A DNA stretch of 64,000 bases from Ascarosepion bandense (GCA_037127315.1 JBBBDQ010000347.1:689501-753500), one strand, 5' to 3'; positions 40,896 to 52,776 are shown, numbered from the stretch's first letter. A program made the numbers and translations. The notes: a model not told the origin generated them from the sequence alone.

Positions 40896-41364
40896 TTCTA
40901 TGACAACTTTTGTATTGTGGGATGGGAAATTGAGAATTAAAATCAACCTTCTTAACTTTTACAAAAGATCACGTTGACGTGTAAAATCCTGGTTTTCCCA
41001 AATAGAAAAAAGACTGACGATGTGCTTAAAGTAAAAATCGAATCCAGATTTCGCAAGTAGATATTAAACTGATTTTCTGACCAATGGAAGCGTTTTGCAG
41101 GACTAAAGGGAATTGGTAATCCAGTGCAAAAATCTAAATGACTGTAAAGGCTTTGATCAGATCATCGCCAGTCAGTCAGATTGAAGCAGTGAGACGAAAC
41201 GACACACTAAAATGTAAAAGGAAAACCTTCAACTACGAACCCGACATACGGCCACATTGCATCTTGTTTTCTTTCTCCTTCTTTCTGGTGTGCTGATTCC
41301 TTTTACTTATTCTTCTTCATTCAATTGGAGTAAATAGACATAATTGGAGTAGAAAGACTTAATT
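40896..41364. other. Unassigned stretch
   Basis: No feature. It lies between LINE-J body (40200-40895) and LINE-J 3' terminus (41632), so it may be part of a foreign insertion. Confidence 0.35.
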
Positions 41365-41638
41365 GGTTAGATAGACTAAACTATCGGCCGGTTCACACTC
41401 AACCCACGTCTATTGAATAGGTGAAGAGTCTCATCCCTTGTTTCCTGTTGAGGATATGGTTTCCGGTTTTCTCTTTTCCAATCTTTTCACTCCTTTTTTT
41501 CAATTGCAGTAGATAGACTAAACTATCGCCCGGTTCACACTCAACCCATGTCTATTGAACAGGTGAAGAGGCTCATCCCTTGTTCCCTGGTTTGGATGTG
41601 GTTTCCGGTTTTCTCCTTTCCAATCTTTTCACTCTTAC
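41365..41638. repeat. Two-copy tandem duplication, ~135 bp unit
   Basis: AGATAGACTAAACTATCGSC, GGTTCACACTCAACCCAYG, TCTATTGAAYAGGTGAAGAG and GGTTTCCGGTTTTCTC occur in the same order twice (starting near 41372 and 41510) with few differences, so the duplication is fairly recent. Function unknown. Confidence 0.8.
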
Positions 41639-41697
41639 GTAGCCCCTGCACATCAGTGGCGTTACCGCCTTGCTCGGGGTGATATGATTAAAAAAAA
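41632..41697 (+). mobile_element. LINE-J 3' terminus
   Basis: CTTACGTAGCCCCTGCACAT, then GCCTTGCTCGGGGTGATATG and a poly(A) run. This is the clearest example of the LINE-J 3' end. It may belong to the body at 40200-40895, separated by ~740 bp. Confidence 0.7.
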
Positions 41698-42253
41698 TTC
41701 AAAGACACTCCTACTGACCAAACACTACATACTTACGTACTCATAAACTCTTTTCAACAAATTACTACTAAGAACATTTGTAAAAACTCTTGATAACTTT
41801 AACTTTTGCATTGAAGATAAACTGCTATAATTCATGTTATCCTTCTCTATCAATAAATTTCTATTTTAACATGAAAATGCATATTTTTATTCTTCTCTAT
41901 TTCCCACAACCTACTGATGAAAATCTCCTGATAACTCTGAATAATACTTGTAAGCTGTAGGGAGTTTTGTATGACACAAGGCCGAATTAATAAATATTAA
42001 CCAACAACCTATACTTGCAGTATTATATTCTGCTTTCATTCCACTAAACTCTCATGCACTCCTCTTCGAACCAGTGTTATCATCATTCTTTTACAAATTT
42101 TTAATAAGATTTCTCTAAATTTTAGGCCAGTAGACAAAAATAAAAATACCATTTAATATATAAACGGAATGCCTACTCAAATATACTAATATTGACGTTT
42201 AAAGTCATAAACTGTCGGATTAATAAAAACACACTCTTATATGTATATGATAG
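41698..42253. other. Unassigned AT-rich stretch
   Basis: No feature seen. Confidence 0.4.
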
Positions 42254-42557
42254 ATGTGCATCGTGGTGCAGTGGATATTGGCTTGGAAAGAGAAATTGGA
42301 GAACAGAGTTCAACTTCCAGTTGAATTCATTGCATTCACTTATGCACAAATACTTTTGGAACAGGTATTAATCTATTTCTTCCCTCCAGCTAAGGATCAA
42401 ATAGCAGGACAGATTGAGTTCTATAGCCTTTGTCGGCAACCAGTCTACCACAGAAAGCAATGGCAACCTGCTGCGGGGAAATCTTCTGCCCAGTTAGTCA
42501 GGTCTTTTCAAGACAAGATTACCCAAACGCGTATCATGTATGGCACTTAATTGACTC
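42254..42557 (+). mobile_element. tRNA-derived SINE, full length, plus strand
   Basis: Head TCGTGGTGCAGTGGATATTG (A box within it) and B-box segment GAGTTCAACTTCC. Body with CAACCAGTCTACCACAGAAA, GGCAACCTGCTGCGGGGAA and CTTCTGCCCAGTTAGTCAG. The tail is TATGGCACTTAATTGACTCA. The 3' hairpin is disrupted (GGTCTTTTCAAGACAAGAT). It is one of the most complete plus-strand copies. Confidence 0.92.
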
Positions 42558-43735
42558 ATATATCACATACACACACAGAGTCTGCAAAAAAAAAAAATGC
42601 ATACACACTTCAGAAAATGAAAAAAAAAACTTGTATTGTAGTAGAGTTCCACCTCATCTCCACATTCTCCTGATTTAACACCTGCAGACCTTTATGTATA
42701 ATTATGTATCATTTTCCTCTTTCTCTTCACTCACCTCATATGTAACAGCAGTAACAGTTCTACATTGCTTTGATTGAAATGATTAGAACAAAAAGGCCAA
42801 AGCATCGCGAAGTCGAACGAATTTTGAAGCTTCAACATGCTTTCCGCACCCACATTTCTTAGAGAGAGCAAGTTGCACGTGGTGGAGGTCTACACCAATG
42901 AATAGACGGGCGTTCTTTTGAATTTCTTCCTCTCGTTACCTTCTAGAATCGATCTCAACACGTCAGTTCCTCTCTTAGAATATGAAGTAGCGGTGGCATC
43001 TGAAGAGTTGACGCTTTTGGCGACACAGAAGCTTACACATTCCATTTATACTTGTCTCATCAAACATCAATAATCGAAGTGTAAATACTATAACTTATTT
43101 TTTAAAAATGATTATTGTTTTTCTTTCATATAACCTGATATTTCCTTCAATTCTTGTTTGCAACTTTTACAAATATCCTTTACACCGAGAAATTCAACTA
43201 CGTCTTCTGGGTTGAAATATTATGCAGCTTTGTTTATTCATTAGTTTTCAAGCCCATAACACTAATGTAAATGTCTTCAACTTACACAAGAACTCCATCT
43301 TGTCTCCTGGGGTTTCTCAGGGCAGTTGGCGCCATCTTTGTTTATTTATTTACAATGTACAGAGGACGAATAGACGCTGCTGCAGATCGTACTTCATTGT
43401 ATACGTTTGGAATATGAATTGATATGTTTGTTTTATTGTTTTCTTTTATCATTTCTTATCTTTGCAAATGTTTACAAAAAGATTCTGGAAATATATGCGA
43501 AAAAATATCTTTCGTTAATGTTTATATATTTTAGTGCAGAAATCGATAATGAATAATCCCAACGCTAAGAGAAATATTTTGCATAAATCTCACGAAAAAT
43601 TCACGTTCAGTAAATAAATGATTACGAAGAAAGAGCCACCCAAAGTAACTTCACTGATGATTTACTATACCTATACAAATATATAAATGAATATCGTAGA
43701 AATAAAGCATATAATATTTCGTAGTAATAATTGTA
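42558..43735. other. Unassigned stretch with a possible transposase trace
   Basis: The segment 42652-42693 can be read in one plus frame as PHSPDLTPADLY, the PDLxPxD catalytic-region motif of mariner-type transposases. Nothing around it extends the match. The remainder holds no supported feature. Confidence 0.35.
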
Positions 43736-43815
43736 ATCGCTTTCTTGTTGTTGTTGTTGTTGTTGTTGTTGTTCCTGTTGTTGTTGTTGTTCATCTTCTT
43801 CTTCTTCTCCTTCTT

Positions 43816-43846
<31 letters not shown>

Positions 43847-44460
43847 TTATTATTATTATTATTATTATTAGTAGTAGTAGTAGTAGTAGTATCAGTAGTA
43901 GTATCAGTAATAGAGTTCATCTTATTATTTTTATTTACATTATTCGGACTGTGTCCTGATATTTGTTGCCATATTCGATATCAAATATGGCAACAAAGTT
44001 CAGGACAACAGTCCGTACAAAGCAAATAATGTAAATAATTAACATACTTTATGTCAGACATATTGACAGATATGATTTTAGTAATCGTAGAGATAATCTT
44101 ATTATTAATATTAGCCGTAGTAGTATCCATCTTATTACTATTAATAGTAGTTATATCCATCTTTTTTGTATTATATGTAGTGATGTTCATCTTATTATTA
44201 GTAACAGTAGTATTAGTTGCTATATTAGTAGCCAACTTCTTATTTTTCATTAGTAGTAATCTTTTTATTTTATTATTAGTAGTAATAGTAAATATAGTTG
44301 TATTAATAATTCTTATTAGTAGTCGCAATATTATATTTTTATTATTATTATTAGTAGTAGTAATATTGTTAGTAATAGTATTTATCTTATAAATAATAGA
44401 ATTAGACATCTTATCATTACGATCATTATTGTTATAAGTAGCTCTATTCATCTTCTTCTT

Positions 44461-44491
<31 letters not shown>

Positions 44492-44560
44492 TTATTATTA
44501 TTATTATTATTATTAATAGTAATAGTATCCCTAGTATTATTATAATTTTCTTATTCTTAT
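43736..44560. repeat. Long triplet-repeat mosaic (TTG, TTC, TTA, TAG) with internal palindrome
   Basis: (TTG)n at 43745-43790, (TTC)n at 43793-43845, (TTA)n at 43846-43870 and (TAG)n at 43870-43905. A long decayed TTA/GTA triplet field follows at 44095-44450, then (TTC)n and (TTA)n at 44450-44515. Triplet phase is kept across much of the block, which is why long homopolymer-like frames (poly-Leu, poly-Val, poly-Asn) are open on both strands. They are not genes. A palindrome sits at 43925-44040. Confidence 0.88.
43925..44040. repeat. Palindrome inside the triplet-repeat block
   Basis: The left arm (TTTACATTATT, CGGACTG, TGTCCTGA, TTTGTTGCCATATT) is mirrored on the right (AATATGGCAACAAA, TCAGGACA, CAGTCCG, AATAATGTAAA). 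Arm length is ~50 bp with a 7-base centre. Small insertions on the right arm separate the blocks. Confidence 0.85.
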
Positions 44561-45254
44561 TATTCGCTTTCTGTCTTGTACAATCTCTTCCCGTGTCCTT
44601 ATACAAAACATAGGTTAACACATAGAAGTAAAAAAATATGAATTTAGTTTGTTTAAATTCTTAATGTTAACTTGATTTAAATAAAACTTAATCTCTATTT
44701 GCTATATATGTATGTGAAAAGATATAAAATTTACTCTTAACAAATTAGAATAAAGATTCATTTTGAAATTTGGCTAATAGTTTCTAGGAAATACATACTT
44801 TTTCTTTCTTTTTTCTTTTTTTTCTTTTTTTCGCCTTAATGGTCAAAGTGTTTAATATACATATTTCATAAACCGTTGAAATCTGCAATTTTTACGCCAT
44901 GTTACTTCTTTATTTTTGTGAGAAACTATGAATTCTTTTGAAAGATAACGCAGTAGATTTTCATCTGAAAAGCAGCGGTATTTCATTAAGATTGGGCATT
45001 CACCCAAAACTTTCTCACACCCAAACAATATCCCACATGATAAATGTATTTTAACGTAGAATCCACGTAAAGCAAAAAGGAAACAAATATTATGAGGATA
45101 AGAAATATAAATAACGACTCATCTTTAAATTGAACAAATAAGATTTTACTCTTTCTTTAGGCATTCACGCAGGAATCTGGTAAACAAAAAGCAGCATTTA
45201 TCGAAAGATGCTGCTTAGTGGAACTTTCTCTTTAGTGTAATGTATTACTGCGAC
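44561..45254. other. Unassigned AT-rich stretch
   Basis: No feature seen, apart from a poly(T/C) run near 44800-44830. Confidence 0.4.
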
Positions 45255-45452
45255 CCTACAGAAATATGATTTACATCAAAGGCAGTAAAATCAAACAGCG
45301 GCCGATAAAAGTATGATTAACAACAAAGGCAGAAAACACAAGTAATAGGCGATAAAAGTGTGGTCAACATCAAATGTAGAAAACACAAGCAGCGGCTGAC
45401 ACATATATGACTGACAGAAAACACAAGCAGCGGCCGTTTTGTGTGATTGACA
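45255..45452. repeat. Minisatellite, ~47 bp unit, about four copies
   Basis: The anchor ATGATT/GTGGTC/ATGACT followed by an ACA-rich stretch and AGAAAACACAAGCAGCGGC recurs at about 45265, 45313, 45360 and 45406, so the period is 46-48 bp. Non-coding. Confidence 0.75.
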
Positions 45453-45518
45453 TTAATTTTTATCCATATTCTAAAGTGAGCATATTTCAATGTCTACATA
45501 TGACATTTATATCATGCT

Positions 45519-46290
45519 TCTTCTTCTTCTATGTGTCCTGTCCTTTCAGGACGTAGGCGAACATGGTTCTCCACGTCTCCCTATCTCTTGTGGCTCCCAG
45601 TATGTTTGCTCCTGTTACTCCCGGCAACCCCCGTTCCGTCATCCACCTGATCAGGTCCTGCAAATATGTTATCCGCTGCCTTTCTCTGTCTCTCTTGCCT
45701 TCTATCTGGCCAGTCAGTATCAGGTTTTCCAGGCTTTCCTTCCTCATTGTGTGTCCCAGGAACTTCAGTTGTCTCTTCCTGATGCTCAGTATTAATTTCC
45801 TTTTCGTTGCCATTCTTTCCAACACCTCATCGTTGCTTGTATACTCAGTCCACGATATCCGCAGCATCCTTCTGTAGAACCACATTTCCGCTGTCTCCAG
45901 TTTTGTCCTCATTTTCGATTATATTGTCCAGCATTCACTGCCGCATTGAAAAACTGATATCACATAGCAATCCTGCACTCTTTTGTTTGTTTTTAGTGAA
46001 ACTTTCCTGCGTGTTCAGCTTCTTTTCAGCTTCTGGAACGCGTCCTTTGCCATACCAATTCGTCTTCGGATCTCTGTGTCGCACTTTCCAACTCCTGTTA
46101 GAACACTTCCTAGGTATTTAAAGTTTTGCACCTTCTTTATTCTGGTATCCCCCGCATTTATTTGGCATTTTGGGTTGCACCTTTTGCTTATGACATGCAT
46201 TAAGTTTTCTTAAAGTTTATTTGTAGAACTTTTTTGTCACTCTCCACCGCTACCTTCTGTAAGAGGTCTTGTAGTTTCCTTTCCGTTGGT
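45519..46290 (-). mobile_element. LINE-R 3' portion with (GAA)n tail
   Basis: Minus strand: the frame 45529-45912 (127 codons) carries EMWFYRRMLRISWTEY, LSIRKRQLKFLGHTMRKE, LENLILTGQIEGKRDRERQR and WRTMFAYVLKGQDT. The frame 46015-46200 carries NAGDTRIKKVQNFKYLGSVL and GMAKDAFQKLK, the segment just after the RT palm. The (GAA)~5 tail is at 45519-45534. This is the best-preserved LINE-R C-terminus in the window. Confidence 0.88.
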
Positions 46291-46299
46291 CGTTTGAAG

Positions 46300-47990
46300 A
46301 CTTACATACTTTAGCTTCCTTTAGAATTTTTCAGTTAAATGTGGGTGTTATTTTGTTTCCTTTAGATAGCAATGATATTTCGATAGGGATGTTGTATTTC
46401 TGTACTTATTATCATTAAATGAAGACATGTGTTGATAAATTCAGTATTTAGTGAGTTCTTAGTACTATCTAGATAAATCTTTACATTACTTTGGTTTTCC
46501 TCTGAATATATTTTACATTGATAGACAATTTATTCCGTTAGGCACCTGTTTTCTAACTGGCAATATATAGGCTTTCTACAATTACAATTCTTCTTGTCTA
46601 AATTGTTATTTTCCGTTACTAGGTTGTTTTTATTAATTTTGTTATTTTTTTTTAAACATTGTCATTGTGATTGTTTACGATTTTTTCCAGATTGTTCATA
46701 CAGGTGTAACTTAATTTGATAGTATTTTTATTGAAAATCTTACTTAATAGAATCTTTTCCGGAAAGTGTTTCTTAATTAACGCGAATTTCCTCCCCAATG
46801 TACTACTAGTCCTTTGACTAAAAGGGGGGTGTTCCAAAATTATTTATATTCTTATATTTTCTTTGAGGGTTGCTTTTCCCTTTTGCATATTTAATATTTG
46901 GGTTATTATAGCCACTATTTTTATAGTGTTAAAAAAACGCTGTGCTTATTAAATACTTCTTCATTTGCTGAATTTCTGCTAAATCTATATTTTATTGATG
47001 AGGATACATGTATAAAAACAGATAAAAGGTGGTTAGATTTTGAGTTGGGTGAATAAAGGATTGGTGTTTAGTTTTTTGTATGGTTGGTGTATATCCTTCT
47101 ACAGATCTAAGGTTACATCGAGGAAATCTACTTTTTTATTTTTGTTTTAATAGTTACTTTTAAATTAAGGTTCTTAAATTATTTATGTATCATCTTTCTA
47201 ATTGTATCTATTTTAAAATTTGTAGCATTTCTTATCGTCATAAGCCATTATCCCTATATAATACAATGGCTTCAGTATCTACATTCTTTATAGGCTGTGA
47301 GATTGTATAGTATTAATAAGCCTACCAGATCTGAAGATTCATTAGTGTCCAGTGATCCCATAGTAATATCAAAGTCATCTACCTTTAAATTAATTTTTCT
47401 CCACTGTTCTTATTTATGAATGAGCACAGATGTTTTGCAGTCATTGTTATGTTTCTCTCCTCCACCGATATCTCCAAATAAACAGCGGAAAATTCCAATG
47501 TTGTAATATATAGTTCTTTTGATATCGATGGATAGTTCTCCTCAATATCGAATTGAATAAAGAGCACTTGTTTTGAATAAAGAGCACTTGTCTTTTTTGC
47601 TTTTTATGATACAATTATTTAGTTACATCGGTGGTATCCTTCCATGATTTGAATTCCAGGTATTCCATAATTTGTTTGTTTACTCTTTCCAGTATGTTTT
47701 TGCTAATTTTTCCTATCTCTGGTCTTGTGTGATTTATCATTCTAGTAGTAGGTTTTGTGCTAAAGTTTTCTTTATGATATTTTATGGTGATATAACACTC
47801 CTTTATGTTGAGTTTTGCTACCCTGTTGCTTATCTTCAATTTATTTGTGACTATTTAACTAGATATTTTGATCTTATCAACAAAATGATCAGATTCATAT
47901 CAACCTTTTATAGTTTTTTATCAAGTATTGTATTCTTTAGTTGTTACTTTGTAGAAATTAGATTTTTTATACGATTTCGTGAATAATTTA
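46300..47990 (-). pseudogene. Penelope-like element: RT and GIY-YIG region, heavily mutated
   Basis: Minus strand, high to low. RT: KLNIKECYITIKYHKENF, TTRMINHTRPEIGKISKNIL and YLEFKSWKDTTD (near 47839-47615), then FIQFDIEENYPSISKEL (47567-47500, the catalytic D region), then LIKKHFPEKI, IFNKNTIKLSYTCMNN (46837-46652). Endonuclease: NCNCRKPIYCQLENRCLTE (the Cys linker), then YQCKIY and a degraded GIY-YIG core to about 46300. The YxDD catalytic part and the N-terminus are not visible. Many stops. It has more of the element than the copy at 30620-31340. Confidence 0.87.
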
Positions 47991-48727
47991 TCAAATATTT
48001 TCAAGATTTCAAAATGAATCCTTATTCTGATCACTTAAAAGGAATACATACATAAATTTTATATCTTCCCACATACATAAATGCTTTTTTTGTATTTAAA
48101 TGTAAAGAATTTTCGCAACCAAAATCCAATATGCCTGATGACGAGATTCATTTTCGAAACATATAAATTACTATGAGGCAATGTTCATTATTATATTTGT
48201 TGAATTTAGCACTGTTTATTAAATAATAAATGTCAGGTACCTCAAAATCGTAAAACATTGTGTCCTCTTTACCTGGATATATATATATATATATATATAT
48301 ATAAAGGAAATGTATATAGATAAAATCTCAAAAGCCAGATCCTATTATTATTAATTTTATCAATATTAAAATGATCCATGTGGAGGGATTGACATAAATG
48401 ACTCGATATGAGAAGATACTTTTAGATTACATTCGTTTTAAATAATCAAAAATAAAAATTTAAACGAGTCCTAGCAATACTTTAATATCGAGCCATGAAT
48501 CTCAGTCTTTGAACATTTTGTTTATGTCTGGACGACAAATTTTAAATAGTTTTTTCTTAATCACACCTTCCCTTTTTGTAACTTCCTGTGTATGGATATG
48601 TTTTTGGTTTCCTTCTAGTATGTGAAATTTTGTACCATATTTGATTATTTTTTGTTCTTGATCTTTCCTGACGAAGCTAGAATTTTGACACTGAAATAGC
48701 TATTCAACGGAAAGTAAATATCCAATT

Positions 48728-48777
<50 letters not shown>

Positions 48778-48799
48778 TTAATTATTATATAATTATTTC
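47991..48799. other. Unassigned stretch with (TA)n arrays
   Basis: (TA)n at about 48278-48302 and 48729-48776. At 48130-48165 a CCTGATGACGAG...TTTTCGAAAC motif resembles a hammerhead core but lacks stems I and III (see rejected). Confidence 0.45.
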
Positions 48800-49010
48800 T
48801 CTTAAAATAGCTTTTCATAAAATCAGGTTTTTCAAGTCTAGTAGCTGTTATATCATTTTATATGACTGATGGCCATGTCTTTCCTAATTTTATTATTTGA
48901 AGTAAAATGTTAACACCTTGATCATGTCATTATGTTGGCTTCAATTTACATGTGCACACTATTTTGGCTGTTGCCGCTGTTGGCATTCCGCAAGTGATGT
49001 GTTTTCTGTT
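48800..49010 (+). repeat. Unclassified interspersed repeat, copy 2
   Basis: Matches 35932-36180: CAGGTTTTTCAAGTCTAGTA, GCTGTTATATCATTTT, a TGATGGCCATGTCTTTCCTAA block and ATCATGTCATTATGT. The frame is closed here. It directly follows a (TA)n run. Confidence 0.5.
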
Positions 49011-49550
49011 AGAGTGCGCTCGTCAGACCAAAATTCATACAACAATGAATGGGTTAAATTTATCTAGACAAAAGAATCATGAAAAAAAAAAGATAAAATT
49101 CATGAAAAATATAAATAAAAAAATTTACCCCATTTATTTTTGTATGAATTTGGTTTGACGAGCAGTCTCTATGAGCTCCGTGAAATAAACTATTAACAAT
49201 TGATTCATGAAAACATAGAACTTATTATCATTATGATACACTGTTAATTTTTAACATTGAGATCTCATCGGATGTAATCCCTTGTGGAATTAATCTTATC
49301 CAAGGATACTATATATATATCCACACATACCGTTCTTTTTACGAGCTGAGTTTAATTGCCTCCTAGGTTCTCGTAGTACTGTTTATTTTATTCTATAATA
49401 AAATATAATGCCCTTTGAGAAAGGGTGTACTTAACCTGAAAATGCAAAATCACTTTTCAGTTTGTTTTTTTTTTTCATAAGAAATCATTATAATCCGTTG
49501 GGATCAATTTAATAATTGTATAACTTCTGAAGGCCTTAAATCTTTACTCA
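49011..49550. other. Unassigned stretch
   Basis: Nothing recognised. Confidence 0.4.
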
Positions 49551-49732
49551 TGTCAGTTAAGTGCCATATGTAAAACACGCTTGGGTGATCATGTCTCGAA
49601 ATAGACATGACTGATTGGACAGATGATTATCTCGCAGTAGGTTGCCATTGCTTTCTGAGGTAGACTGGTTGCCAGCCAAGGCTGTATAACCCAATCTGTC
49701 CTGTTATTTGACTCATAGCTAGAGGGAGAACC
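49551..49732 (-). mobile_element. tRNA-derived SINE, 3' half
   Basis: Tail complement GTCAGTTAAGTGCCATATG and the hairpin ATGTCTCGAAATAGACAT (one stem mismatch), through GGTAGACTGGTTGCCAGCCA to the CATAGCTAGAGGGAGAA block. The promoter half is absent. Confidence 0.87.
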
Positions 49733-49851
49733 ATGCACTATATTATCATGTAGTAATTAGCTGGGGATCAGTTTATTACTTCATAACAATAAAAAACAGA
49801 TCTCCCACTTTAGGACCAGTAGTAGCCTTAATCATGATTCCAACTATTATA

Positions 49852-50080
49852 TTCAGTCATTTAAGTGCCATACGTGATACACGCTTTAGGCGATCATGTC
49901 TCGAAAAAGACATGACTGACTGGGCAGAAGATTATCCCGCTGTAGGTTGCCATTGCTTTCTATGATAGATTTGTTGACAGTTAAGGCTATAGAACCCAAT
50001 CTGTCCTGTTATTTAATCCATAACTGGAGGGAAGAGACGGATTAATATCTCTCCAAGGGTATTGGTGCTTAAGTGAAAAG
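49852..50080 (-). mobile_element. tRNA-derived SINE, 3' two-thirds
   Basis: Second SINE in the same orientation ~120 bp after the previous one. Hairpin ATGTCTCGAAAAAGACAT, body to GGTATTGGTGCTTAAGTGAA, no tRNA-like head. Confidence 0.87.
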
Positions 50081-50760
50081 AAAACTACGATACATAACCA
50101 AACAAAAGTTTTATTGATCGATTGATTCGTTTTCTATGACTCATCAGACATTCTCAGCTCATTTAATGTTAGGAAATAATTTTTATATTTTAAGAATTAC
50201 TTTTCTAGGTTTAGTGAGACGAGTTTTATAATTAAAATATATTTAGAGCTAGAAGGAAATTTATTCTTTTTTATATCGAGAGGAGGGTATTCATGTATAA
50301 ATAGGAAGGAGTTTTTTAAAATTATACATAGAGCATGTTTCAATAATCATTTAAATATTTTGGAATCAGTCTCTATAGCATTACGAAAAGCTTTGTTCTG
50401 TCGGCAGAAAGATTTTGTACAATCTCTAAATTAATTGAAGACTGTTTTATTTTAATTTCCCCTCTCCTCGTTATAAGTGTATGTATATATATTTATATAT
50501 ATATTTATTTTATCGTGTTTTCCTCTTTTTTGATCTTCATTTTCGTAGTTAATGTTCTTTCCGTTTAATTTATTATACAACGATTTTTATCCTGATGAGT
50601 TTTGTGGGAGCATTACACACATATCAGAGTGAACTCATCCAGATTTCTGTTTACGCCAGGAGACAGTATTTGGCGAGAGACTAAGTCGAATAATTTTAGT
50701 AGTAGCATTATTGCGATACTTCAAGACTCTGCTAACCGCTTATATTTGATTGAGCATCAG

Positions 50761-50813
<53 letters not shown>

Positions 50814-50908
50814 GTAAAAAAGAAAAAAATGAAATTGCAACGTTCAAAAATGAATTTAAAACAGGGCTCAATATTTTTTATTAAACTGTTACATTAGAAG
50901 ATGTAAGT
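50081..50908. other. Unassigned stretch, (TA)n at 50763-50811
   Basis: (TA)n at 50763-50811. The segment 50100-50160 has TCATCAGACATTC (complement CTGATGA), but no hammerhead pairing follows. No gene. Confidence 0.45.
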
Positions 50909-50967
50909 AACTACTAATAATTCCATATTTTTTTGACAATGAAAGAACAATGTCTCATCAGGTAGTT
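50909..50967 (-). pseudogene. Decayed hammerhead ribozyme copy
   Basis: Minus strand keeps ACUAC (50966-50962), CUGAUGA (50961-50955), a stem II with one mismatch and the 3' strand GUAGU after an A (50914-50910). Core GAA is replaced by AAA (50934-50932), and stem III is weakened. The upstream sequence CCATCATTRTTAACTAC is shared with the intact copy at 9917-9978, so both are copies of one repeat. The G12 loss should abolish cleavage. Confidence 0.7.
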
Positions 50968-51194
50968 AACAATGATGGAATTCACATATTAGTTACTTAA
51001 ATGTTCTTATGAAAGTGTTTATTAATATATGGCTGGCATCTCGTATTCGAGGATACTCATTAACTAGAGCGGGTATCTAATTCCCATTACAGACGCCTGC
51101 TCTGGAACACTTGTATTTGTTTAACATCCACAGAGCCCACCTGTGGTTTGTACTACAACTATGCTGAGCGGACCTTAGTCAAAGATTTTAGGAG
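50968..51194. other. Short spacer
   Basis: Nothing recognised. Confidence 0.4.
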
Positions 51195-51385
51195 AGAGTG
51201 CGTTATCTAGCATGAACAACTTTCTGAACAAAGTTAGGACGCTCAAACCATCGGTCACGATGACTTGTGATTTCGTGCTAGCAAAAGCATTGACGGCTCC
51301 TCAAAGGAAACCGTTTACCAAATTTCAATCCTACGGCTTTAGTTTTCACGGCACCTTTGAAAAATGCCGGACCCTGAAATCACCT
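51195..51385 (+). repeat. Unclassified repeat shared with 63235-63345
   Basis: GAGAGAGTGCGTTATCTAGC, GCTCAAACCATCGGT, TACTAGCA-like and CCGTTTACCAAATTTCA blocks recur in the same order at 63235-63330. The 3' part (CCTACGGC...TTTTCACGGC) vaguely resembles the start of 5S rRNA, as the other copy does more clearly. Confidence 0.5.
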
Positions 51386-51490
51386 CCTTCAGACTAATAA
51401 TATCAAGAATGCCCCTTGCTTACAAAATAGACCATGGTGAGATTAGAACTCAGGCTTCATGGTCAGAAAGCGAACCTTATGACTATTCGG

Positions 51491-51531
<41 letters not shown>

Positions 51532-52313
51532 TGTGTATGTGTGTGTTTGTGTGTGTGTTATTCCGCAAGAAAATCTTACTTATATTATTGATGTCTAATT
51601 TCTGAATAGATATATGGACGAGAAATAAATCTTATCGAGTTTTCTCGTTAAGTCGAACAGATTCTACTGCGTCCTGTCACTGTTATTAGTATGAAGCCAC
51701 GAATGATTCGCCTATCTTGCAGCCGTCTTCGATTAACTACTAGGTATTCTTTGAGCGACCGTCGCAGACATTCCGGTAAATTACAGAGAAAATAGCGGCA
51801 GCCTGCAAGCGATCGGTACCTGCGTTTGAATTATCGGTTTGGATAATTGCGAAACATAAACAAACAGGAGATGGAAAAGAAAAGTAAAAAAGTGGGTGGT
51901 TTAGTTTCTGGAAGATAGATGATCGTAAAACGACTAAAAGAGAGAAAGAGAGAAATCATCCGAACAAAAAATGAAAGGAGATATTATTTGTGTTTATATT
52001 GTTTGTTGTATGCGTTTTTTTTTTGTTTTGTTTTGTTTTTATTTGTTTTTCTCCTGTGTGAGTTTGGGTTTCGAGATAGAAATTGCTTGTTTGATTAAAA
52101 GCTTGATATACACAAAAACCAAATATTACTCGGAGCCTTAACATATCTAGTTATACCAATGTCTGACTATGCATGAATCCATCTATATATAAAAACAGAG
52201 AAAAACATGTGGATATTCACAAACACACAGAGACACAAAAATACGTACAACGTTACACACGTGTACATATATTTGCAACCCAGCTTCTAAACATATATAT
52301 ATATCTGTGTGTG

Positions 52314-52370
<57 letters not shown>

Positions 52371-52776
52371 AGGGTGTAAGAGTGCAAAGCTTTCAAAAAC
52401 ATTACATGTGTAAAAGGACATTATGAATAAAAAAAAGAAAACTTATCTTAGCCGACGTGTTTCGTCCTCTCAGATATTACCGTAATAAAAGCCGCCAGAG
52501 TACGAATATCGTCGACAAGGGTAAGTTTTGCATTGTCGGTGTTAAGTATGTATGTAGTAAAATGATGTATTATATAATCATATACATCAATCAGAATTCA
52601 TATATGCTCGCTGCTTAACCATGTATACATACACACACACGCACGCACGTACACACACACACACACGCACACACACACATATATATATATGTTATGTCAC
52701 TGTTTCATTAATAATAATACATTGATGCATATGCATGTACTTATACATGCGAGTATATTCATATGGATATTTACTG

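Noticed and set aside
48130..48180. CCTGATGACGAG...TTCGAAAC as a hammerhead
   Set aside because: Stem II is possible with G-U pairs, but there is no U-H site after a stem III and stem I is weak. It lies antisense to the nearby PLE relic.
50115..50165. CTGATGAGTCATAGAAAACGAATC (minus strand) as a hammerhead
   Set aside because: GAAA is GAAU, and stems I and III cannot be formed convincingly.
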